This document shows positions 13,498 to 26,046 of a stretch of 64,000 nucleotides of DNA, in pieces. Made by a program: the position numbers and the translations under genes. Numbering within the stretch: position 1 is the stretch's first letter; each line of letters begins with the position of its first letter. The notes beneath the pieces were generated by a model. It had not been told where the DNA came from, did no database searches, and worked only from the letters and a program-made list of their open reading frames with translations. The DNA comes from Diploscapter coronatus (Eukaryota; Nematoda; Chromadorea; Rhabditida; Rhabditidae): assembly GCA_964036155.1 (NCBI GenBank), contig OZ038422.1, forward strand, positions 54,397,201 through 54,461,200, in the 5' to 3' direction.

Positions 13498-14725
13498 CCT
13501 AAATGGCTGGAATAATTTTAAGAGAATATAGATGAAATCAAAACGAAAGAAATAATATTTTCGAGATTTTAATGGAAAATAGAGAAAAGTAAAGTAAAGA
13601 AACACGCTAATTGACAATGAATGTTATCAATATTGAGCATTAAAACACGGGAAAATAATCATGGAAGACGGTGATTTGGCCCTGAATCGATTCGACATGA
13701 AATGGCAGCCGATATTGACGTAAAAAGGGAAGAAATAGACAATTTGAGAAGAATGACGAGAAAGCAGAAGTCTGGAAAGGCAAGGGAAATGAAAGAGAGA
13801 GAGAGAGAGAGATGGAAAGAGAAACCTGATGCGAGACTTGACAGGAGGGAGAAGGGAGGAGGAAAGCAGAAAATCCGATGTCCGATCGGAATTGTCTGGA
13901 TTTTAGAAGTCGAAAACGTTTCACAGGGGTTTTCGCTAACAGTCAGGAAATGAGAGTTTAGTGTTGGAGGGTGCACACTGAATTATGCAGCTGATATCCA
14001 AAAAAAAATTACAGTACCGAGTGCGAAAGAATGAAAAAAATTTTCTCTTCCTAATGGTATCTCGCCTTCGAATCAGAAAAAATGCTCCATTGCCAAACTT
14101 TTCGCTAGAATCTCCTTGGAAAGCGTGTTTTCTCCCGCTTCGCACCGCTACAGTCACTGGCCAGTGAGTTTCCTCCATCAAAATCATAATGTTAGTCGCA
14201 TAATTAGAAAGCGCAAACGGGTTCATGAGAACCATATTCCGCTGTTATTTTTCGTTCAGAAAGGTTCATTCTGGGATAACTAAGACTTTTGATAAGAAAA
14301 AAATCAAATAAAAGTGGACTTTGAACGAAAGAATCGACTTTCCGGACCTCAAAATGAACACGTTTTCGCAATACAAAAACCCCATAGCGGTGTATGGATG
14401 TGAATGTTTCGGCCTGATTTTTAACACAACCATTTAATTGGATTTATCATCGATCTAGATTGGACCTTTTTATGCCTTCACAGTCTGAACATAACTCGCT
14501 TCCTATTTTTGAGGTTTCACACTACCATCTTTTATACCATGCCACGCTTTGCAGAAGGGCGGGACTTGTGCTCTCTAAATATTGTACCTATTTACTATTA
14601 CTAATGAGCGGTCAATTTTTTCTGTTTAATAAGACTGCATATTTTCAAACTAAAATAAACCAAAATTATCCAACTGCAAAAAATGTTTATTGATTGCATA
14701 AATAATGGAATATACAATCTAAATA
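13498..14725. other. Intergenic, with GA-rich run
   Basis: A purine-rich stretch with (GA)n at about 13795-13812 lies upstream of the J-protein gene. On that gene's strand it is pyrimidine-rich, as in other leaders of this window. The ORFs at 13640-13976 are products of this skew. An AATAAA at 14654-14659 is on the plus strand. Nothing else is recognised. Confidence 0.4.
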
Positions 14726-17700
14726 TCAATGTATTGTCGAATATGGTGTGAAGCAGAAGCCCGGATAGACCATCCAATCACTTTGATTCCAGTAGGAGTT
14801 GAAATACGACAAGTACTGGCTGAAATAATTTATTCGATATATTTCACATACAATAGTTATAATGTTATTGTACGATATCAATTAAGAAAAATCGAATTTT
14901 TTTGTTCTATACTATCGCAAAAAAAATTCCTGTAGCTAAATTCTGTTAAAATTCAGGAAATATTGAATGATTCAAAACTGAAGAGATACAAATTTGATAG
15001 AAGTTGAATTTAGAATATCCTTTACATATCAATTCACGTTCTTACTTATAAGGTCCCGGTTGGCATGAAGGAAGTTGGTTGAAGATGTATTTGGAAATAC
15101 ATCCTGAACTAAAGCGAGGCATCGAGTTGTAGACTATCCCTATAGATGAGTTTGTACTATTGCTTGTAGACGAGTAGAATGTAAAATTATATTGTCTCCA
15201 ACCATTGTCATTTATTGTTAACACCTACAAAAGTTAGCGGATGAATATTTTTCACTAGATTTGTTTCTCATGAGTTGCAAAATTAATTGATCTCAGAAAT
15301 GAGCAAGTCAGGGATTATGAAGTTGTTTTGAACTTGACTTTTTCATTTTTGGGTTTTTTTAAAAAAAAATCTTCTGTTTTGTTTATTGAGGCATTCATTT
15401 AAGGATCCAATTAGATTAAACGAATTGATTAACTTCTAATAACTGCTACTTATTGCATTATTTTGTAAGTTCATGAGATTTAAAAATTATTTATGATTAC
15501 CTGGTTATCTCCAACCAGATTCCAGGCAGTTCCCACATCAGTCATCGAATCATTTGAATAAGCCAACCAAAATGGATCACCTTCTCCAAACATTCTCATG
15601 TTGTATGGACTCGATGATGCAGTTATCGAGAACTTGCAATTGCCCATCATTTTAGTCACGACGAAAAACTGAATTTTCTTATTTCGGAGAAATACGAATT
15701 CGGTCGATAAAATTAAATCGATGAGGTTAATGAAAATGGCGTCCACTTTCAGTGATTTCATACAAGTTAACCTCAAATGTTAAATATTGCATTGATAATC
15801 ATCGATTTGTGATTGCTATTTTATCGTCATATTAATCGAATTTTAGCGGTAATGCATTTTTCATTCAGTTAGATGGGCATTCAGAACGTGAATGTTAATC
15901 CACGAAATTCTCATACTAATTTTATGTGATTTGTAATTTTTTGCTGTTTTTTGTTAGACAATACATTTTGAATGAATGGATATTCATTGCAATTCTATTG
16001 ATCAACTTCTATATTTAAAAATTGGGGAACTAAAGTTGAATAGCTACCGCAACTCTAGAAGTATTGAAATTCGGTTTTGACTCAAATTCATAGCAACTCG
16101 AGGAGTTGATGATTGGCAGAGCATTAGCCTTATCAACAGTCACAACCATGTAAACGAAGAGCCTTGCTGAGAATTCCAAGTCGTAATCCATGTAGAATGT
16201 ATCTATTGTATCGTAAATAGCATAACGATTTCTAGTACATCCATATCTCAATAATACATCGTTAAATAGCTGAAATGACTAAATAATATCTAATTTTGTG
16301 GTTTTTCAATCATACATGTCTAAGATCATTCTTTTTGATAATGAATAAATCACCATGAACAGCTCTTGTAACTCTGCGATAAACATCAAAACCATTTCCA
16401 CTGGTTGAAATCGATGAATTATCGAATTCGGTTAGAATGACGACAATCTGAATATTTTTTAAAGTTGTTGATAAATATTCAAATAAAGTTTTGCTTTTCT
16501 CTCAAAGGCATTTCTCAATAAAAATCGTATTTGTTGAGAATTTTTAAAATCTCATTTTATATGTAAGATTACGGTACTCGATTTTTCCATTGCAAAGTTT
16601 GAGCGATGAGCTCGTTTTCCTTATTTAGCGGTGGATATATCGTATCGTATGGAGTGGCATCACTTGCAAGTGCATCTGCTAGTACGAACACATTCGAATT
16701 TTGAATCATCAACCAATTGCTGAATTTCGTATCTTTAATTTTTTAATATTGAAATTTAAAAAAAAAAAATTAATATTGAAATTAATTTACTATGATTGCA
16801 CAGCTACTATTGCTGACAAAACTGGTTGATTTGCATTACAATTGCCAGTGACCAAACCATCCAAATAAAACCACAACTCCTTTACTTGTTGAACACCAAA
16901 ATCTATCTTATATTCGAAGAATTTTTTCGTTGACATATAATATGTCGTAGCTAAATAGGCAATTCTTTAAAGACTAACAAAAATAAATTAATTGTGCAGA
17001 ATGAAAGTTTAAATTTTCGGAATGTTGATTGTGAAGTGGGATGAACGTTATAAAAAAAAAAAAAACGTCTTTTGCGAAGTTTTATAAAGGATAACGTAAT
17101 ATTCAGTAACTACTGTCAATGATTTCAGATAGATGATAGTTATTTTACTTCTCAAATCACATTTTTCTAGTTTTTTTTTTTATTTTTGTAAAGTTTTAAA
17201 GGGCTAGAAGATAATTTTCTGAATTAGAAGCACTTCTGTGGTAGGACAATATTCCATGACCATTTTTAATTTGAACATAGTTCATCCCAATTCAAATTCG
17301 AATATGCTAATATCTCACTGCTATAAATTACTCTGAGCCTTTTAATAAATGTAAACTCAAATAAAACTAACCAGTCTCTCTGAATACAGTCACAATGTAA
17401 TTGTCGAAGAATGCAAGTAACTTATGGCCGTCAGGGCCTGTCCATTCCATGTAAATAAAGTCTTTAAGGCTCTTGATATCGTCAGTCATCGAGGATTTCA
17501 GTGAAATGACAAAAATTAATGATTCATGGTTGGTATCTATTGAACGTCTGAATTGAAAAGATGATTAAAAAAGCAAAATGGATTTTATAAACCAACTTTT
17601 CAATTTTTGACAAATTTCTATGCTCATGAGCCGTCAATGATGATGGACATTGTCCTGAAAAGTTACTGCTTGAAATGTTACAGATATTTGTCATATGAGC

Positions 17701-20122
17701 TTTTCACAAATTTACAGCATCATATGAAATGATAATATTTTCAGGTTCTAATCACAACTATTAAATATAAATCTGTGAAAATCCCAAATCCATCAAATTC
17801 GAAGATATTACTTGGATTACACCACGGATCATATCCTTCCATCGGACAAGCGCAAGCATTCACCTCAAGGCCATCTTTTTGAATGCCATAATTTTTGCAT
17901 CTAAAACACATTTCAATTGAAGAAATTTGATAAAATTTCTTACATTGGATTATCATCTGTAGAATTTCCTTTCGGCAAATCAAAATGAGATAAATTTGTC
18001 TCATTCCATCCAGGAGGTGGTATTGAATCTGATAAAAATCGCAGAATATTTTAGAAAAATTGATTATTTGTTAGTCTCGTGAGATCATGAAATGGCGAGC
18101 AAAAAAGAGTAGAAATTTCGATATCGAGGGACTTTTAGTGGTAGAAATATCGATTTTGAATTTTTGAGAAATGTCCATCTCAAGCAGTGGTAGGCTACGA
18201 GTGCATTAGATAAGTGGTGATTTGAGACAAATCGGAAACTTATTTTTTAACATTTATTATTTTCTTACGTTGCCCTAAGGTTTATAAATTTATTTATTAA
18301 TAGCTTACCAACTTTACACAGGAAATAGAGTTGCATATCACTTTTAGGCTGGATCAAGCTGATAAGATCGTCGCGATTGTTATAGCCAAGTGTTGATAGA
18401 AAACCGATGAAAATTGTGGTTGGCTTAGCAACATCCATTCCATGAATTCTAGGAATTTTATTTTGGAAATTAGCTAATTTCTTTCAACTAACTCAAAATA
18501 CTCCACGTAAAAATTAGCGTAATCCTTTCCAAGAATAGCGGATAACTAAATTTGTTCACTTCGATAATAATAAATTTTTTAAATTCTACTCGTTTTGCTA
18601 TTTTTTCTTCTTCTGGCAAGAAATCCTTCCGAGATTTTTCCTTTCCAATTATTGAATCAGGAGTCACTCCATCATAATGCCCAGTGATGTTGAAATGAAT
18701 TTGACCAGAATTTTCTATAATCTTTTACATTTCCGAAAAAAGTTCACTTATTACGATTGGCATCCATTTCGCACACGTAGGGCCGAATAGTAGAGTTACA
18801 GCTGTCAGAATACCACAGACCAGATGTAGAATGATCAGTACTCATAAAGACACAGTTTCCGTTATTCGAATTTGGATTCCCTAACAAGAGATTGTGTATT
18901 AATTTATTTCTTTTTCAATTAGAGATGTTTTCATTAATATATAATAAATTTCAATGCTCATAAAATATGAAACTATGAAGCTTCGAAAGAAGAATTTTCA
19001 CTGAATCCTCTATATTTAATTTATCTTTAATTTCAATGATTTTACCAACTTTAATTGTATTGTTATATTTTTCACTAAAATCTTCTCAAATTCAGGCTAA
19101 TGATAAATTTCGAAAAATCGGAATATTTCCCTTCTCCATTCTGTTTTCCCCTAATCCGAAATAGAATTATAAAAAAATATTCCAACATTCCGACGTTTTT
19201 CGAATTGTCCAAAATTTATTTGAGGTGCTACTAATAACTAAAGTTTCTTGGCAATTACCAGGTGCAAAGTTGTGATACTTCAAAAGATCATTGTTTCTAT
19301 CCCAAGAACAAGTAGATGGGTCATTTCCATTGCATTTTAATCCAATCCATGAATCATTGTTTAAAATGCTTAGTACAATACCATTCATCTATACAAATAT
19401 TGCATTTACCTGATTATCGAAATTAAAAAAAAAAAAAAGTTCTTACAAATGCATCATTTATTTCCACGAGCCATGCATCATTGACCTGGCAATAACTAAA
19501 TGCACTTTCTCGTGAGTACGAAGAGAAGACATCTCTCTGAATTTTTTTTTTTTTTTAATTTCGATCTATTGATGGCAATTTGGAAGGGTAGTGACAACTG
19601 CAACAGGCGAGATAGGATATAGACTTTTTTCTAGATGATTACGAAAGATCGCAACCTTACAACTTGAAAAGAGAATGCAGAGTTAAGGTAGAGAGTAGAG
19701 ATAGGTTCTCCACTTTTTTTATATACTATTTCTCGTTACGATGTTGTGAAGTTGTAATTTTTCGTAGTAGCTCGTTTTTTCTATATTATTTCGCGAGTGT
19801 CGAGGTTATCACTACTTTTCCAGCTTGCCTTCATTTTGACCATCCAAACTAAAAGAGAATTTATATTTACAAAAACTGAAATTCTACTTCACTATCAAGC
19901 ATGTTTAGAATTTCCTACCAAAAGGCAATGCTTCCCATCGGGCGTCACTTTGTAAGTGTCGGGGCATATTTGACAGGTAACTTGCCCTAAAGTTCGAATA
20001 TTTTGCCCTGCAATATTATTTTTCATGTTTTTTTCTCTAAGTATTCAACCGAAATGTCATGTTATAAAAATTACAAAAATACCGAAGACATATAAAATTA
20101 CGAGAAAATTCGCAAATTTCAT
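14726..20122 (-). CDS. Secreted C-type lectin / EGF-like / VWA-like protein
   Basis: This is a multi-exon gene. It starts at 20122 with signal peptide MKFANFLVILYVFG, then QVTCQICPDTYKVTPDGKHC. A C-type lectin domain is spread over exons at about 19449-19545 (SYCQVNDAWLVEIND), 19260-19389 (DSWIGLKCN...CSWD) and 18760-18882 (GLWYSDSCNSTIRPYVCE). A linker exon at about 18310-18450 and an EGF-like exon at about 17820-17905 (CKNYGIQKDG...ACACP) follow. VWA-like exons span about 17390-15480, with VFVLADALASD and an RAVHGDLFIIKKNDLR strand. The last exons encode SSGCISKYIF and end at a TGA at 14726-14728. No canonical MIDAS motif (DxSxS) is visible. The organisation resembles the nematode IRG-7-like lectin/VWA proteins linked to immunity, an assignment from memory of the family. 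Some linker exons are uncertain. Confidence 0.78.
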
Positions 20123-20815
20123 GCGAGCTTTGATATCTGAAACAAAACATATTGTGCAGTTGGCTTATGAAATAAAATTTAGTTGAAAACAAAACTTACG
20201 GTACAATAAATACTTTAAATGCTTACCGAAAGTTCTGGAGCGAATCAAATAGTTGAACAACTAAAATGTGATCAAAAAGTTCTTTTATTTGTATTGATGA
20301 GAAGCTAAACTTACTGATAAGACTTGTAGAGCTTATTAAGATTATACGACACGTTGATAAGCTATAAAGACGTCAAAGATTTGTTGGACAAATGTTTTAT
20401 TGAAAATAATGAGTCTTTTGAAAAGGGTTTGCTTAAAATAAAAATGAAGCAGCTTGATTCATCTGAAAGGTAAGTGAAATAAATGAAAGTTGGTATCGAA
20501 TGAATTTTCTTATTTTTTGATTTTCGATTAAAAATTTTGAATTTTGGGTGAGAAACTCAAAAACTCAACTTTGCTAATTTTGATTATTTTTTAAATCGAA
20601 ATTGAAAATGGATTTTATTTTTGAAATCTCCAGTCGATTTATATAGCTGGTATGAAAAATTGAAATTAAAAAGGTGACTAGAATTATATAGTGGAGGTAA
20701 TTTCTGAACTATTCGTTTATGAATTAAATGATTTATTTTCTATTTCAAATTTTAAATAAAATGAGATAAATATATCGAGATTTTCATAGATCAAATTGCT
20801 GTCGTCGTTCAGTTA
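20123..20815. other. Intergenic AT-rich DNA
   Basis: This lies upstream of the lectin gene. An exon-like stretch at about 20225-20261 on the minus strand (acceptor TTTTAG, donor GTAAGC) could be a 5' untranslated exon of that gene. No coding sequence is seen. Confidence 0.35.
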
Positions 20816-23530
20816 TCCTTTGAGGGATATCCAGGAAGTACCACGAGGAGGTAGACGAACATCACTTCCCGCCACACAATAACACACACACACACACCTG
20901 AAAATTTATTGTTATTTTTTAATTGATATTAAAAATGATTAATAATAGTGCGTTTTGAATTTTGTTTGTTCTGGCCGAACATTGAGAAATAGCCCCTTTC
21001 TATTCTTAACAGGGCTGTGCGGAAATGACTTTTGAGATTTTCGAAAATGATCTACTCGGTATAAATGAATTCATTTTTGCATAACGATATATATAATAAT
21101 ATATTTTTTTAATAAAAGGTAAACATTAAAATGACTCACACAATCAAAATCCTAACCAGGACCGCCACCTGAAAGAATTTAATAAAGCGTATCGAGAAAT
21201 TGAAGATTGATTTTCATAAACACACCACTATAAAATATGGAGATTTGGTATTGCGATATTTGCATTTTTGAAAATCAAATTCTTCTTCCATTGCAATTTA
21301 ACTAATTTTCTTATTCGCCCCACTAAATATAATTAATAATTATCCACTAGTTAAAAATTCAGTCATTCATTATATCTTATTCTTTTTATATGTATTCGAG
21401 GTCTGGATTTATGAGTGGTCATGACTTGTGCTGACGCGCACGACTGTTCGAGATTCGTCGCGATCGCCATACGAGAATCTCGAACAAGCCTTAACATTTG
21501 CAGCATCAGCACGAGCCATGTCCACTGTTCCAATCCAGATCTCTAAAAGAGTCGAGAGTACTTTTGCTATAGATTTTTGATTCAATTATCCAATTAAAAC
21601 CATGGTTACAGAGAAACTTTTTTCACTTACCCACGGCCATTATTCCAAAAGGCACATGCATATTCCTGGCCATCACTGCCTTCTACACACTCTCCCTAAA
21701 TTTTTATAGATAAAAATAAAGATCGATGCAAAGTGAAAACAAATATCCTTGAACTAATCATAGTAGGGAACATACGAAATAATATGGTAAAAGATGCTCT
21801 AGTCTACCCTCCCCCCTCCTAACTCCTTACTATTTTCGTATATTTCTATCACCCTACTTTCAAAATTGCCTATAAGTAGTGATGACTCACAGTAGGATCA
21901 CCTGCGATTTTATGTATATCAATCCAAGGGTCAAAACCGCCATTCATAATCGCTAAAAGTGAGAAAATCAATAGATGATTTTAATTACTTTGCTTAACTT
22001 TTAATAAAATTTAATAAGAAATTTTGGCCAGTTTCGGTATAATTTGGATGAGCTTTACGTGAAATTTATCTTTTAATAAATAGTAGGCGGAGTTTATTGT
22101 CCGAAAAATCGGGAAGGCTACAGCAGGAAAGGTTCGCTTACAAAGATGGTCATAGCTTTACTTAGGATAGATCGTTTTCGGAGATCTAAAAAGTTTTGAG
22201 ATCAATATGACTCCGATAATCAGACTGATACCGAATTTAAACGCTAAAACCAATGTTGAAAATTGATTTGGCCTCTCTAACCATTAGCTTCCTTTGTGAG
22301 TAGTCTTATTAGTGTCGCAAAATGAAAAACGCGCAATTTAGAAGTCGAATGTTCCAAACTAATTTATACATTAATAAATTCTCATGAAATTTCTTACTCT
22401 AACTATATAAGTCTATGCCTTGCTGTTGGCTGTAAAGTCTTGGTAGATGGCACGTTGTTGAGGGAGGGGAGCATAATCCCATGCAGTTCGCATTTGCTGT
22501 GTTCGAATTGACCATAACACCAAAATACTGTAAAATTCTTGCTATTCCCAAAACGAAAACGAAATTTAACGATCATTTGATGGCATCTGCCCTTAACAAA
22601 AGCCCAGGGAGGAGGAGGAGGACATTATGGAGTTGAAATTGTTGAATTTAGATTTGAAAAGGCTTTTTGCTCGAAGAAGAAGGCATTTCCCTTTATTCTT
22701 CGACCATAATGAATTATTATTGAGGAAGAGTAAGATGATGCTATTTTTTTGAAAAACGATTTGGTCGTTTATTCATGTAAATTTGATGTTGATAGCTAAG
22801 TTCTGTTAAAAACAAGTGATAACGCTTTCTTTATAATTCATACACTATTCCTACAAATTTTATGGATGAATTTCAATCGAAACATATACATTAGTTTTTT
22901 TTTCCAGAAAACAAAATGATTCCTCCGAAAAAAAAATCCATGAAATTTATGGACTAGAGCAATAGATTTTCTCTTGAATTGATTATAAAATGGTTGGTTT
23001 GAAAAGTTGTTAAGACTTATTACAATCAGCTAATGGAGCTAACCTCGGACACATCCGGTTGTAGTACTGGATGTGGTCGTTGTAGATGTCGGCGTGGACG
23101 AAGTGCAACCAGGTGTCATGCAGGTCGTGGTGACTGTCGTCATCGAAACCGTGGACACCGTCGTATCGATCTATTATTGTTGAGTTTGCGCAATTTTATG
23201 CTTTACTTTAGTCTTTAATGTCGGTAGCTTGAACCGATTTGATTATGAGATTTTACAAAACAATGTGATGGCCGACTTGCCAAAAAACCTAGATCAGATG
23301 GAATTATAGGCCTATTCCACATTCATTGTGAAGAGACAAAATTTGGAAAAGTCGTATGTAGCTGACATTTTCAAGTAGAAAATTCATTTAATACGCAGTG
23401 ATAATTTACCTATATAAGTGGTGGGCTGAACAGGAGGTAGATCCATATCTGGTGTTGTTAGACAGGCATTCGAGCATTTGGAGAGTCACAGAAGAATTGC
23501 GAAGTTCATCATTCTGTTGGTAATTAACCT
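20816..23530 (-). pseudogene. Diverged secreted-type gene, structure unresolved
   Basis: Several minus-strand stretches look coding but do not join cleanly. At about 23510, MMNFAILL runs into an in-frame TGA and then continues LSKCSNACLTTPDMDLPPV, like an interrupted signal peptide. At about 23040-23165 is a Thr/Ser-rich linker (TTVTTTCMTPGC, then TSTTTTSSTTTGC). At about 22400-22600 one open frame reads RCHQMIVKFRFRFGNSKNF and FWCYGQFEHSKC. At 21888-21947 is NGGFDPWIDIHKIAGDP, and at about 21635-21697 GECVEGSDGQEYACAFW. A terminal exon at about 20816-20897 begins with a GT run. Splice phases conflict at the Thr-rich exon. It may be a decayed paralogue of the neighbouring lectin-type gene, or exons I missed may restore it. 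Confidence 0.4.
21399..21543. mobile_element. Palindromic MITE-like element
   Basis: The outer arm GAGGTCTGGATT at the left is mirrored by AATCCAGATCTC at the right. The inner arms GTGCTGAC and TGTTCGAGATTC are mirrored by GAATCTCGAACA and GTCAGCAC-like sequence. Length is about 145 bases with no ORF. It lies in an intron or spacer of the unresolved gene. Confidence 0.65.
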
Positions 23531-23859
23531 AAAGTCGATGACTTATTCTTCGAATTTTTGGCTATTTGTAATTTTGAGATAAATTCTTAGTTTTTCCTAT
23601 AGAGATATCAAGATCCATAAAAACGAAATTTCGATCTAAAGATGTTCGCTAAGACTGATATGACAAGCACGCTAGCTCTTGCCCTTTTGGTTTCAATCGT
23701 GGGTGTTAGTGGGATTTAGTTCAGGATGCAAGAAGTTAAATTATTCAATTGATTCGGTATTCGGGCAATACCAAAAAAGAACAGTAGAAAGGCAGAGTTG
23801 AATCGAGAAACCAAATAGAGCCGAAAGATCGTATTAAAGCAGTATCAGAACAGTATGTG

Positions 23860-23934
23860 AGAAGAAGAAGAAGAAGAAGAAGAAACCGAAGAAGAAGAAA
23901 CCGAAGAAGAAGAAACCGAAGAAGAAGAAGACGA
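23860..23934. repeat. GAA-rich minisatellite with a 15-base unit
   Basis: An uninterrupted (GAA)n run leads into three tandem copies of GAAGAAGAAGAAACC and a last GAA run. On the plus strand it would read as Glu-rich with periodic Thr, and on the minus strand as Leu-rich. No gene frame supports translation. Confidence 0.85.
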
Positions 23935-25917
23935 ATCCCTATTTCCTGTTCTTCTTCCCCTTTTATATGATTGAAAGAGATAGAGTGAGAGAGGAGAGAG
24001 AAGTGGAACCTGTCAGGAGACAGATGCGCCAGATCTGCTGACGGTAAAGCAATAAAATGGATAAATGGGTCATATATAAAATTAATAATAACATTTTTTT
24101 TTAAAACTGCGTCGCACAACTGGCCACTGTTCTTATGTAAAATCGAATTTAGATAGGTCTGCTGCGAGACCCCACTTTTTAGACGGCTATTAAAAACTTT
24201 TTGTGGATATCTAAAAGTGGACGTCCTTCGCATTAGAAATTTTAATGGGTGTTCTAATCGTGTGATTTCTTTCCCAACGGGTCTTTAGATTCGAAACTTT
24301 TGTAATTAGTCTTTATTTTTGCGTGCTGAAATTTCTGATAGCAGATGTGTGAGAAGACATACATTTTAAAGATTAAATAATGAAGACATGTTCGAGTTCT
24401 TGGATTTAAAAATCTTCAAAGATGAAGTTGTGCTCGCCACTATTTGATAGTAAACAGTATGTGCCAGTTTTGGTTTTTTTTTAAAATAAATACAATGGAA
24501 AGATATAAGAAAAATAATCAATAGATTCGTACTTTGAATCAAAGATACCCAAGGACGTTGACACTTCCCACATTAGTCCTTGACTGATGCCTGGCTTTCT
24601 TCTTCGCATCTATTCGATTTTATTGAAGATTTAGCTTTAGGAACGAGAATGGAAGGGCTAATGACATACGCAGCTGATATCTCGTAAATCGAGTTTGGGT
24701 AGCTTGGAAAAAGACAAAGGGTGGAAGATTCGGAAAACGATTATCATCTTAGATGTATTTATCTCATTTTTAAAAACGTTTTTGCAGTATTTTTTAACTG
24801 AATGGATTCTTTGCATTGTTGTGAAATGACACGTTTCAACAATGGGTGAAGTTATGTGCTTATGATTAGAGTGCAAGTCCCGCCCACTCTGAAGGAAAAG
24901 TCGAAGAGTAATTTTTCTTTTCTCGTTATTAGATATAGGCCTAGGGATCATTTTTGCTTACTGGATATGACCCCGAAACACGAATAGGACCGATCAAAAC
25001 GTACAATGAAAATTTCGAATCGTTCGTTTGAGTCTTGCAGACCTCGCTCATCATTTCCTCAAGCTGAATATGAAAGATTACCTTTTACTTGTTATTTTGT
25101 GACAGAAAATGTATCGTTTTTCATGCGGCTTTTTGATATAAACCTGATAACCCATCAGATTTTGAGAAAAATACTTTCATAAATTTGTCTTCATATCGGG
25201 AATATCACTTGCGCTCTCTACTTATATAGTGAATTTTTAAATTTATACATTTTCTTGATTATGCTTGTTCGGAAGCGTTTTTGAGGAAAATATTCAACTG
25301 CATTTTAATATACTCGAGCAGAGCTAAACGAAAATGAATGATCTGCTCATTTACAATACAAAATGTTAGTGGGACATAGATACTTGACATAATGCTAATT
25401 TCGACTGTTTTTTGAAGTCAAAATTGAAAATAGATTTTATTTTTGAAGCCTCCATAGTCGATTTGGATAGTTTATCTGAGAGTTTGATCTTGAAATTAAA
25501 ATTTGAAAATTGGTCCTCTTTGAAAAATGCTTACAAATTATATATAGTAGAGGTGATGAACCATTTAGACAAAATTCGGATCCTAAGTGCCAAAATTCAT
25601 TTTCCCGTCATTTTAAACACTACTGGATCCTAGTTGGGGAAAAATTACCATATTTGGAAAGAAAACTTCGATTTCGACTTTGACTTCGAGAATATTCAAA
25701 TCAAAACTTTGTACATACCTGATGAGGGGGCCACGCGGAGTCGCTTTCCTCGGCCCAGGCGAGAACGCGGGGGTTGTCGAGTTTGGCGTGATATAGAACG
25801 CTGTGAGTTCAATAGAATGCCTTTATTGTTGTTAACAATATGCGAGGAAAAACGAAATTGCAATAAATTCGAGTCCTTGTGTGTTGTCGCGGTCATGTCG
25901 ACGTGGCATGATAGGAT

Positions 25918-26046
25918 GGCTCAGGGCCGACTCCCTCCACTACGCCCCTAATCCCTCCCACTTTTTAAAGCAACCACTTTTCCGCCACTATGTTTTATCG
26001 TTCAACGAGTCTTTGAAGAGTGGGAGGGGGAGTCGGCCCTGAGCCT
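25918..26046. mobile_element. hAT-like MITE with 8-base direct repeats
   Basis: The element starts GGCTCAGGGCCGACTCC and ends with its exact complement, GGAGTCGGCCCTGAGCC plus T. It is flanked by identical octamers GATAGGAT at 25910-25917 and 26047-26054. Perfect 17-base ends plus an 8-base duplication are what hAT-type non-autonomous elements leave. The interior is 129 bases in all, with further CTCCC/GGGAG pairing and no ORF. Confidence 0.8.

Noticed and set aside
23745..24233. 162-codon minus-strand frame
   Set aside because: Its Leu-rich centre is the translation of the GAA minisatellite. The rest has no recognisable features or splice context.
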